Assembly (NCBI GenBank): GCA_035496575.1
Contig: DATJEN010000300.1
Coordinates: 1-27,310, forward strand
Direction: 5' to 3'
Origin: PALSA-1355 sp035496575
Lineage (GTDB): Bacteria; Planctomycetota; Planctomycetia; Pirellulales; PALSA-1355
DNA: 27,310 bases
Both the position numbers and the translations under genes were made by a program. The notes beneath the pieces were generated by a model, which saw only the letters and a list, made by a program, of their open reading frames with translations, was not told the DNA's origin and did not search any database. Shown piece by piece: positions 16,228 through 23,192 of the stretch; the first letter of the stretch is position 1; every line of letters starts with the position of its first letter.

Positions 16228-16644
16228 ATGCGCTACCTGGTAACTGCCCGAGTGAAGCCCGGCCGCGAGCGCGCTTTGCTCGAGGCGATTGAAAACGAGA
16301 GTTTGGGCGCGGGTTCGGTCGCCGGCGACGAATATCTGCGCAACATGACTGACGCCCGGCTGCGCAGCGACGGCAAGCTGCGGTGGGTCGAGGTGTGCTT
16401 TTGCGCGACCCCGCTGGAAGAGGAGCGGCCCTACTGGGAAGAATATTTCGAGCTGGTGCGCGTGCAGGATGCGCATGCCCGGCACAAATGCCGCGACGAG
16501 AACGGCACGGAGCCCTGGGCCTGCGGCGATTGCGATTGCACAGAGCGATTAGAGGCACGACTGGCCGGCCAGGGCAGTTCGTTTGTCGACGCTTTACGAG
16601 AAGTTTGCGACAAGAATGCCGGCTCGTGCAACGCAGGCCACTGA
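16228..16644 (+). CDS. small Cys-rich conserved-looking protein, unknown function
   Basis: The protein has 138 residues and a GAGGTG ribosome-binding site 4-5 nt before its ATG. The N-terminal half ('MRYLVTARVKPGRERALLEAIE') looks like a ferredoxin-like alpha/beta fold of the dimeric-barrel kind. The C-terminal half carries most of eight Cys (57, 59, 88, 99, 102, 104, 127, 134) with His83 and His86; the core 'HKCRDENGTEPWACGDCDC' is an obvious candidate metal or iron-sulfur site. No signal peptide or membrane segment is seen. I do not recognise a named family. It sits between the LarA-like gene and the permease, all in one direction, so a role linked to either is possible but unproven. Confidence 0.75.
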   Translation: MRYLVTARVKPGRERALLEAIENESLGAGSVAGDEYLRNMTDARLRSDGKLRWVEVCFCATPLEEERPYWEEYFELVRVQDAHARHKCRDENGTEPWACGDCDCTERLEARLAGQGSSFVDALREVCDKNAGSCNAGH

Positions 16645-16696
16645 GCGTCTCCTCTATTTCTAGGCGCTCGCCGACGCCACGCATTATGCTTGGTGC

Positions 16697-18292
16697 ATGA
16701 CGCGCGCGGAAGATCGATCGAACCCCAGCTTTCTCACGCCTGCCGAGCACGCTGCGCGCCAAGCCGACGATCACGAAGTGCGCCTGCTCAATAGCCTGGG
16801 TTATGGGCAGGAACTGTTGCGGCGGATGAGCGGGTTTTCGAATTTCGCGATCTCGCTGTCGATCATTTGCATCCTGGCCGGCTGCATCACGTCGTTCCCG
16901 CAAGGACTATCGAGCGTGGGCGGCGCAGCCATCGGACTCGGATGGCCGGCTTGCTGCTTGATCTCGCTGTGCGTGGCGGCGACCATGGCTCAGTTGGCAT
17001 CAGCCTTTCCCACGGCGGGCGGCCTCTATCATTGGGCCGCCATCCTGGGCGGCCGCGGTTGGGGGTGGCTCACGGCCTGGTTCAACCTGGCCGGCCTGAT
17101 TACCGTGCTCGCGGCCATCAACGTCGGCACCTATCAATTCGCGCTACGAGCCTCGGCCGCGTTCTTCCCGCTCGACTCGGCGTCATGGAACGAAACGACG
17201 GCTCTCGCGGCGCAGGTATTGGGAGTGCTGGCCATCACCAGCGTGCAGGCACTCCTCAACCATCTGGGAATTCGCGTCACGGCGGCACTGACCGATTTCA
17301 GCGGCTACTGGATCCTCTTCGTGGCAAGTGTGCTCACAGCGGCGCTCTTGGCCTACGCTCCCGCGCTCGCGCCCGAGCGACTGATCACCTTCACGAACTT
17401 CAGCGGCTCGGCCGGCGGAAATATCTGGCCCGAAACCGGCAATCTCGCGGTTTTGTTCCTGCTCAGCTTTCTGCTTCCCTCGTACACGGTGACCGGCTTT
17501 GACGCCTCGGCGCACACGGCCGAAGAGACGGTGGCGGCGTCGCATCATGTGCCGCGCGGCATCGTGCGCTCGGTGCTGGTGTCCGGCCTTTTCGGTTGGG
17601 CCATGCTGTGCGCGGTCGTGCTGGCGGCGCCCGACGTCTCTGAAGCCGCCAGCCACGGCCCCGAGTCGTTCCACTGGATCGTGGACCAGGTCCTGCCGGA
17701 ACGATTGTGGTCGGTGTTGGCCGTGGCGATCGTGGTGGCGCAATTCTTCTGTGGCCTCGCGACCGTCACTTCGGCTTCGCGCATGGCGTATGCGTTTGCT
17801 CGCGACGGCGGTTTACCTTTTTCGCATCGCATCCGACATGTCAGCCCGCGATATCGAACGCCGGCATTCGCCATCTGGCTGGTGTCGCTATTGTCGGTTG
17901 CGTTTGTCGTGCATGCGCGAGCTTATTCGACGATCACGGGCGCGTGCACGATTTTCTTGTACGTCTCCTACGCGATTCCGACTGCGCTGGGCCTGGTCGC
18001 CATTGGCCGCACGTGGACACGCATGGGGCCGTGGGATTTGGGCGCCGCGTGGTACCGGGTGCTGGCGGTCTTGTCGATTGCGGGGTGCCTGTTGATTCTG
18101 GGAGTCGGCGTGCAGCCACCCAACGAACAAAACGTGTGGACCGTGCTTGCGGCCTTCGGATTGACGGCGCTGGTTTGGGTCGCCTATGAACGTGGACACT
18201 TCCGCGGCCCACCACCTGCCGTGCTGACACACGCGGCGGCTGCAACAGAGCTTCCACGCGAAGCCGCCGATCAGATTCCTACCAGCCGATGA
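16697..18292 (+). CDS. APC-superfamily (ACT-type) permease, likely ethanolamine importer
   Basis: The protein has 531 residues with about twelve hydrophobic segments from residue 50 to 510. The N-terminal signature 'LNSLGYGQELLRRMSGFSNFAIS' and 'FPTAGGLYHWAA' in the third segment are typical of the amino acid/choline transporter branch of the APC superfamily, which includes GABA permeases and the yeast choline/ethanolamine carrier Hnm1. 'HVPRGIVRSVLVSGLFGW' is the conserved loop of the central segments. Its last 4 bp overlap the start of eutA (ATGA), and eutBC follows 9 nt after eutA, so ethanolamine uptake is the natural role. This substrate is inferred from context; amino acids or polyamines cannot be excluded from sequence alone. 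It is not the EutH type used by enteric bacteria. Confidence 0.85.
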   Translation: MTRAEDRSNPSFLTPAEHAARQADDHEVRLLNSLGYGQELLRRMSGFSNFAISLSIICILAGCITSFPQGLSSVGGAAIGLGWPACCLISLCVAATMAQLASAFPTAGGLYHWAAILGGRGWGWLTAWFNLAGLITVLAAINVGTYQFALRASAAFFPLDSASWNETTALAAQVLGVLAITSVQALLNHLGIRVTAALTDFSGYWILFVASVLTAALLAYAPALAPERLITFTNFSGSAGGNIWPETGNLAVLFLLSFLLPSYTVTGFDASAHTAEETVAASHHVPRGIVRSVLVSGLFGWAMLCAVVLAAPDVSEAASHGPESFHWIVDQVLPERLWSVLAVAIVVAQFFCGLATVTSASRMAYAFARDGGLPFSHRIRHVSPRYRTPAFAIWLVSLLSVAFVVHARAYSTITGACTIFLYVSYAIPTALGLVAIGRTWTRMGPWDLGAAWYRVLAVLSIAGCLLILGVGVQPPNEQNVWTVLAAFGLTALVWVAYERGHFRGPPPAVLTHAAAATELPREAADQIPTSR

Positions 18293-19710
18293 ACCATCAA
18301 GTCACTCTCGTCGGCATCGATTGCGGCTCAACCACGACGAGCGCCGTGGTCGCCCGGGCTCGCCTGTCCCTTTCGGCCGGCGGGCAGTACGAGATGTCGG
18401 CATTTAGCGAAACGTTCCGCTCCCCCGTTGTGTTTACGCCCTTCACTGGCGAAATGCTGGACGAGCGCCAGATGGAGGAGCTGCTCGATGCATGGTTCCG
18501 CGAGGCGCATCTCACGCCTGCTGACATTTTTGGCGGAGGCGCGCTCATCACCGGCCTGGCAGCGCGCCGCTCGAATGCCAACGCGATTCGCCAACTGATT
18601 GAAGCGCGCGTGGCTGACGCGGTCATTGCCATTGCCGACGACCCGCGCCTCGAGTCCTGGCTGGCATTCATGGGCAACGCGCACGCCTGGTCGCTCCAGT
18701 ATCCCGATGTGCCCGTGTTGAATATCGACATTGGCGGCGGAACCACGAACCTGGCGGTGGGCCGCTCGGGCCAGGTGCTTGCAACCGGCAGCCTGAATAT
18801 TGGCGCGCGGCACTTCCAGTTCGAGCCGGGCACCTATCGCCTGCAACGAACATCCCCGCTCGGGCACGAGTTGCTCGGCGAGCTCAATATTCCGCTGGCG
18901 CTCGGGCAAACCCTGGCGCCTGATGTCGCGGGCCGCATCGCCGATTTCTACGCGCGCGAGATTCTTCGCTCGGCGGGTCTCGTTACGAACAAAGTCGCCC
19001 AATCGCAGTTTGCACAAAGCCTCGTCGAAGCGCCACTCCAGTGGCCCGAGGGCATCGAACAGGCCGCGGCCATCAAACTATCTGGTGGCGTGGGGCGGCT
19101 GGTCTACGAAATCCTTGCCGGGCAAGAGCCGAAAAATATCACGCCGTATGGAGATCTGGGAGTCGAGCTGGCCGCGCGGATTGCGCGCGAAACGGCGCTC
19201 GTCGAACGCCTGGTGGACGCCGATCAACCAAACGCCGCACGTGCAACGGTGTACGGCTTGCTCAAGCATCACACAGAACTTTCCGGCGCGACATTGTATT
19301 TGCCGGATCCCGCGCGTCTGCCGCTCAAGGATGTTCCGATTCTGGGACAACTTGCCCTCGAAACGCCAGGCACAGCGATCGCCGACTGGATGGACCTGCT
19401 GGCGGCCACCGGGCGGGCAGCCTGTTTGCAAGTTGAGTTGCCTTCGCCATCGGTCGAACGCGTGGTCAACTTGGGAGAGCGACTTGCCAGCGCCCTATCC
19501 CAACATCCATTGAAGGGAGCGACCCTCGTGCTGCTTGCGCCGGCAAACGTGGGCAAAGCGCTCGGTCAGTATGCGACGCGATGGGGCACGCTCGAGAGCG
19601 ATCTCATCGTGATCGATGAAGTTTCCAGCCGTGCCGCGGCGCAATTCGTGCGCCTGGGAAAACTACGCCATGGAATCGTGCCAATTTTTTTTTATGGGCT
19701 GCGGTCTTAA
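18289..19710 (+). CDS. eutA: ethanolamine ammonia-lyase reactivase EutA
   Basis: The protein has 473 residues, close to the 467 of E. coli EutA. Residues 9-17 (GIDCGSTTT) and 145-154 (NIDIGGGTTN) are the phosphate-1 and phosphate-2 loops of the actin/Hsp70-like ATPase fold, and 'AIKLSGGVGRLVYE' (about 262-275) is the adenosine motif. EutA uses ATP to release damaged cobalamin from ethanolamine ammonia-lyase so that fresh adenosylcobalamin can bind. The start overlaps the permease stop by 4 bp and the stop is 9 nt before eutBC, so the three are one operon. A run of nine T (19685-19693) lies near the 3' end, encoding Phe-Phe; it is a possible slippage site but the frame is intact. Confidence 0.93.
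   Translation: MNHQVTLVGIDCGSTTTSAVVARARLSLSAGGQYEMSAFSETFRSPVVFTPFTGEMLDERQMEELLDAWFREAHLTPADIFGGGALITGLAARRSNANAIRQLIEARVADAVIAIADDPRLESWLAFMGNAHAWSLQYPDVPVLNIDIGGGTTNLAVGRSGQVLATGSLNIGARHFQFEPGTYRLQRTSPLGHELLGELNIPLALGQTLAPDVAGRIADFYAREILRSAGLVTNKVAQSQFAQSLVEAPLQWPEGIEQAAAIKLSGGVGRLVYEILAGQEPKNITPYGDLGVELAARIARETALVERLVDADQPNAARATVYGLLKHHTELSGATLYLPDPARLPLKDVPILGQLALETPGTAIADWMDLLAATGRAACLQVELPSPSVERVVNLGERLASALSQHPLKGATLVLLAPANVGKALGQYATRWGTLESDLIVIDEVSSRAAAQFVRLGKLRHGIVPIFFYGLRS
19685..19693 (+). other. T9 homopolymer inside the eutA 3' end
   Basis: Nine consecutive T residues lie 15 nt before the eutA stop, in otherwise G+C-rich coding DNA. Such runs can cause polymerase slippage or sequencing error, but the annotated frame reads through without damage. 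Confidence 0.5.
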
Positions 19711-19719
19711 GATGACGTT

Positions 19720-21900
19720 ATGCGCGACCGAGAACTCAAGCCGCTCGCCGACATCCACCTGCCGCCGCCCCAGCCCGAGCGCCATTACTCCGCGCGGGTG
19801 GGCGGGCGCGACTTTCATTTCCGTGGTTTGAAGGCCCTGCTCGGCGCGGCGGATTGCAGCAAGGCCGGCGATCGCAACGCCCATCTTGCGGCCGCCGACG
19901 AGCTTGAGCGCGAAGCTGCCCGCGCGCTCGTCTCGGATTTGACGCTCGCGCATGTCTATGAGCACCCGCTCGTCGACGAAGCTGGCCGCGTCGACTCGGT
20001 GATGCGCGTGAACTATGACATCGATCCCGCTGGATTGGCGCGAATCGCAAACTGGACTTTGGGCGAGCTAAAGAATCATCTGCTGCGCGAGAGGCCAGAC
20101 AATATCCTGCCGATGGGACGCGCTTTGACTGGGGTCATGGCCGCCGCGCTTGCCAAAATTTGTGACGTGCACGAACTGGTGCTCTTGGCCGGCAAGATGC
20201 CGCGCAGCAGCCGGGCGCGCACAACGTTGGGCCTGCCCGGCACCTTGGCCTCTCGGCTGCAGCCCAACCACCCCACCGATGATCCGCGCGGAATCACGCT
20301 GTTGACGTGGTGGGGATGGTCGATGGGAGCGGGCGATGCGCTCGTGGGCCTCAACCCGGCGATCGACACCGTCGACAATGTCAGCGCCGCTCTCGCGCAT
20401 CTCGACAAGATAAGGCGGGCGGCGGGCGTGCCCACGCAGATCTGCGTGCTTAGCCACGTCAAGACACAGTTGGCGTGCTTGGAACGCGGGGCGCCGGTCG
20501 AGATTCTGTTTCAAAGCCTAGCCGGCACCGAGAGCACGTTGACGAGCGAATTCGATGTCACCATCGAGCTGCTCGATCGGGGTTACGAGACCATGCGAAA
20601 GCGTGGCGCGCTGGCCGACACGGCCCAGCAATGGATGTATTTCGAAACCGGCCAAGGCAGTGAGTTCACGTATGGCAAGCACAACGGCATCGACATGGCC
20701 ACGGCCGAAGCGCTGTGCTACGGGCTCGCGCGGCGCTACGACCCCTTCATGGTCAATAACGTCACTGGCTTCATCGGGCCTGAGACGCACTTGGACAACT
20801 TCGAGATGATTCTCTCGAACCTGCAGGACCATTTCATGGGCAAGCTGCTGGGCCTGCCGATGGGCATGGCGCCCTGCTACACGCTGCACTCGCAGATCAC
20901 GCTCGAAGGCCAGCAGATGGCAACCCAGCTTTTGACCGCGGCCGGCGCGAACTATTACATGGACGTGGCGCTCAATACCGACCGCATGCTGGCGTACTTC
21001 GATACCAGCGCTCACGACGATCAAACGTTGCGAGAAGTTTACGGCCGAGAGCCCGCCCCGGATTTCGCCGTCTGGGCGATCGAGCGCGGTATCTTCGCGC
21101 GCGACGCAAGTGGCCGAGTCATTCGTGGACCCGATTGGGGCAACCCACGGCTGTTCGGAGCGAGCGAATCCGAACTCCGAGATTTGTTGCGCGTGGTGCC
21201 CGCCGTGCCGGGGTTCGAATCGTCGGGTCCGCGGCCGGCGAACCGCATCACGCGCCAGGTGCGCGCGGACCAGGCGGTCGGCCGAGAGGCGATCCATGCC
21301 GAGCTCGACTTGGACCGCCTCGCGCGCGCGATCGATTTTCGCGTGATCTCCACACAGGCCACGACGAAAGAGGCCCATCTAAATTCGCCCGAGCTGGGCG
21401 CGCGACTTTCCGCCGATAGCCGCGAGTCGATGCAGCCGGAAAAAAATGCCGTTCAAATCCTGATCTCAGATGGCCTGAGCGCTGAGGCCGTGCATCACAA
21501 TGCCGCGGAGGTCGCGCGCGTGTTGCTCGACGCGCTCGCCGCCCGCAACGTGAGCTGTGGGCGCTCGCTCGTTGCGCGCTATGGCCGCGTGAAGCTGGCC
21601 GAGGAAGTGAGTCGAGCCCTCGAAGCAGACCTGGTCGTGCACTTGCTGGGCGAGCGGCCCGGCGGAGATGCCCAGGCGGCGCGAAGCCTGTCGGCTTACC
21701 TCGTCTATCGAGTTCGGGATTCAGGCCCGGCAGCCGGGGACAGAGCGACGTTTGAGTACACGGTCGTTTCGAACATCCACGAGGCCGGTCTGCCGCCCGT
21801 CGAAGCGGGCGCCGTGGTGGCCGAAAAAGCGTTGCAAATCCTGCAATTGCGAGCGGCCGGCAATCGGCTGGAACAACTGCTGGATTCCGGGCGTTCTTAG
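19720..21900 (+). CDS. eutBC: ethanolamine ammonia-lyase, EutB-EutC single-chain fusion
   Basis: One uninterrupted frame of 726 residues contains both subunits. Residues 1 to about 480 match EutB, the TIM-barrel large subunit: 'LPGTLASRLQPNHPTDD', 'WMYFETGQGSE', 'RRYDPFMVNNVTGFIGPE' and 'LQDHFMGKLLG' follow E. coli EutB in order, ending at 'GNPRLFG' (474-480) where EutB normally ends. A linker of about 22 residues follows. Residues about 503-726 match EutC from its 'GPRP' segment onward: 'QVRADQAVGREAI', 'VQILISDGLSAEAV', 'ARYGRVKLAEEV', 'HLLGERPG' and 'VSNIHEAGLPPVEAG'. The enzyme uses adenosylcobalamin to convert ethanolamine to acetaldehyde and ammonia. The EutC N-terminal 60-90 residues, which include the microcompartment-targeting peptide in enteric bacteria, are absent, consistent with a free cytosolic enzyme. 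Confidence 0.93.
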   Translation: MRDRELKPLADIHLPPPQPERHYSARVGGRDFHFRGLKALLGAADCSKAGDRNAHLAAADELEREAARALVSDLTLAHVYEHPLVDEAGRVDSVMRVNYDIDPAGLARIANWTLGELKNHLLRERPDNILPMGRALTGVMAAALAKICDVHELVLLAGKMPRSSRARTTLGLPGTLASRLQPNHPTDDPRGITLLTWWGWSMGAGDALVGLNPAIDTVDNVSAALAHLDKIRRAAGVPTQICVLSHVKTQLACLERGAPVEILFQSLAGTESTLTSEFDVTIELLDRGYETMRKRGALADTAQQWMYFETGQGSEFTYGKHNGIDMATAEALCYGLARRYDPFMVNNVTGFIGPETHLDNFEMILSNLQDHFMGKLLGLPMGMAPCYTLHSQITLEGQQMATQLLTAAGANYYMDVALNTDRMLAYFDTSAHDDQTLREVYGREPAPDFAVWAIERGIFARDASGRVIRGPDWGNPRLFGASESELRDLLRVVPAVPGFESSGPRPANRITRQVRADQAVGREAIHAELDLDRLARAIDFRVISTQATTKEAHLNSPELGARLSADSRESMQPEKNAVQILISDGLSAEAVHHNAAEVARVLLDALAARNVSCGRSLVARYGRVKLAEEVSRALEADLVVHLLGERPGGDAQAARSLSAYLVYRVRDSGPAAGDRATFEYTVVSNIHEAGLPPVEAGAVVAEKALQILQLRAAGNRLEQLLDSGRS

Positions 21901-22295
21901 CGGCGAAAGGCTTTATTTTCGCGACTGTCCGCCGGAACAAAATCCAGCCCGCAACTCATAAATCACCGAATAATTTTCTGAGTTGGCTTGACACTCGACA
22001 GGGTCGCTAATTAGTGTAGTTGAACTACGGCGTGAGGCCGTTTTTTCAGTGGATTTGTGATCCCGTTGCTAATGATCTGAATTGAGAGCCCGCTAGCCAA
22101 CCTTCACACGTTGCGCTGCGGTTCCCTTCTTTCTGGGCTCTCTTCCTAAGTATCCCCTCGGGGCGACCTGCATGCGCCCACCTCGCGCACCGATGGCCTG
22201 CGCGGCCCTCCGTGTGCTGGGTGTCCATGCTTGGGCAACCCACGCTAGACGTCCTGCTTGCCATCTGAAGATCGACATCACTGAGCAAACGAAGT
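21901..22295 (+). other. 395-bp intergenic region, no gene seen
   Basis: This gap separates the eutBC stop from the PEP-CTERM gene. It holds a 6-bp hairpin right after the stop (GCGAAA 21903-21908 with 21917-21922), a perfect TTGACA at 21988-21993 with only a weak -10 (TAGTGT, 22012-22017) and the terminator at 22027-22046. The second half (about 22090-22270) is G+C-rich and lacks codon structure; both strands have short open frames that look non-coding. It might contain a dispersed repeat, but only one copy is present here. Confidence 0.5.
22027..22046 (+). terminator. short intrinsic terminator after the eut operon
   Basis: ACGGC (22027-22031) pairs with GCCGT (22037-22041) around GTGAG, and six T residues follow (22041-22046). 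The stem is short at 5 bp, so efficiency is likely moderate. It lies about 130 nt after eutBC and fits as the end of that transcript. Confidence 0.55.
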
Positions 22296-22979
22296 ATGCA
22301 CCTTGTGAATTATCAACCGGCTGGCACTGGCCGACTGACCGCAAAGCGGTGGTTAGCAATTTCAGCCGTTCTCGTGTTTGGCCTTGCCGCGAGCGCTTCG
22401 CAGGCGCGCGCCGAGTTCTTCACGTTCAGCACCACGGTCAACCCAACCAGCGTCACGACGGCAGGCGGCGTTAAGGTCACTTTGACCCCGCAAAGCGTCG
22501 ACACGCCGGGCGACAATCTGGACGCGACAGCGCCGGGCAGCGACCTTGTGTTCGGCGCCATCTCGGTTTCGGGCCTGACCCTGGCGTCGGGACCGGAAAT
22601 CATCTCGATTCCTTACATCTTCCACGTTGCGATCAGCAACTATGCACAAGGCACCGACGCGGTGCCCACTGGCCCGCCGGTTGTTTTCGACGTGAGCGGC
22701 ACGCTCAGCGGCACCGTGGGCGCGGGCAAGAAGGTAAATATCGCCAATACCTTCGATCAGCCAAGCCTTTTCAATTTCGTCGGCGGCGAGCCCTATCTGC
22801 TCAGCGCCTTTAGCTATGTTCCCCCTGGCATTGCGAATTCCGGCGCCTTTGGAGCGCACGTCGAAGTCGTGCGCGTTCCTGAGCCCGGTTCAATCATCTT
22901 GCTAGGGCTGGGCGTTTTACTGTTAGCCACCCCCGCTTTCCTGCGCAGGCGACGGATTTCGCCACGCAGCGGCGGATAA
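22296..22979 (+). CDS. PEP-CTERM sorting domain protein
   Basis: The protein has 227 residues. A signal peptide covers about residues 1-39 (basic start, hydrophobic core, 'ARA' cleavage site). The mature part is beta-rich and Thr/Ser/Val-rich, with a pattern of short strands ('VKVTLTPQSVDTPGD', 'DVSGTLSGTVGAG'). At the C-terminus 'VPEPGS' (194-199) is followed by a hydrophobic segment and a cluster of four Arg, the standard PEP-CTERM tripartite signal recognised by exosortase. It is therefore expected to be exported, processed and released to the surface or exopolysaccharide matrix. No exosortase or polysaccharide gene is in the window. No clear ribosome-binding site precedes the ATG; a second Met is not available in the signal region. 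The function of the mature domain is unknown. Confidence 0.88.
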   Translation: MHLVNYQPAGTGRLTAKRWLAISAVLVFGLAASASQARAEFFTFSTTVNPTSVTTAGGVKVTLTPQSVDTPGDNLDATAPGSDLVFGAISVSGLTLASGPEIISIPYIFHVAISNYAQGTDAVPTGPPVVFDVSGTLSGTVGAGKKVNIANTFDQPSLFNFVGGEPYLLSAFSYVPPGIANSGAFGAHVEVVRVPEPGSIILLGLGVLLLATPAFLRRRRISPRSGG

Positions 22980-23004
22980 AGATAAACCTGACACTCTTGA
23001 CCCC

Positions 23005-23043
23005 ACAGCCGCGCGGGTTTCACCGTGGCGGCTGTTTTCTTTT
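23005..23043 (+). terminator. intrinsic terminator after the PEP-CTERM gene
   Basis: ACAGCCGC (23005-23012) pairs perfectly with GCGGCTGT (23028-23035); a small CGG/CCG pair may extend it inside the loop. The T-rich tail TTTTCTTTT (23035-23043) follows directly. It lies 26 nt after the stop codon. Confidence 0.8.
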
Positions 23044-23078
23044 GCGCCCAAGGGAAATCCGACGGTGGGCGGGCCACG

Positions 23079-23107
23079 CGCGTCAACCTCTGACCCTAGG
23101 CTATAAT
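23079..23107 (+). promoter_or_regulatory. promoter with perfect -10 box for the P450 gene
   Basis: TATAAT occurs at 23102-23107, 86 nt before the ATG at 23193. The -35 region (23079-23084, CGCGTC) is poor, so activation or another sigma factor may be needed. Because the box overlaps an upstream in-frame ATG at 23106, it argues against that start. Confidence 0.5.
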
Positions 23108-23192
23108 GCCGGCGCGACCGCAGCCGGCAGCGAACCTCGCCTGGGTGAGTCGCTGTCAGCGCATGTGCAGACATCCCTCCCGGAGACAGGCC

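Noticed and set aside
16138..16696. Search for a cobalamin riboswitch before the eut operon
   Set aside because: The gaps at 16138-16227 and 16645-16696 are too short, and no conserved B12-box-like sequence was seen.
21212..21221. GGTTCGAATC, resembling a tRNA T-loop
   Set aside because: No acceptor, D or anticodon arm can be folded around it, and it lies inside the EutBC coding frame.
22046..22288. Short minus-strand open frame in the gap before the PEP-CTERM gene
   Set aside because: Its composition is unlike real genes here, and it has no ribosome-binding site or recognised domain.
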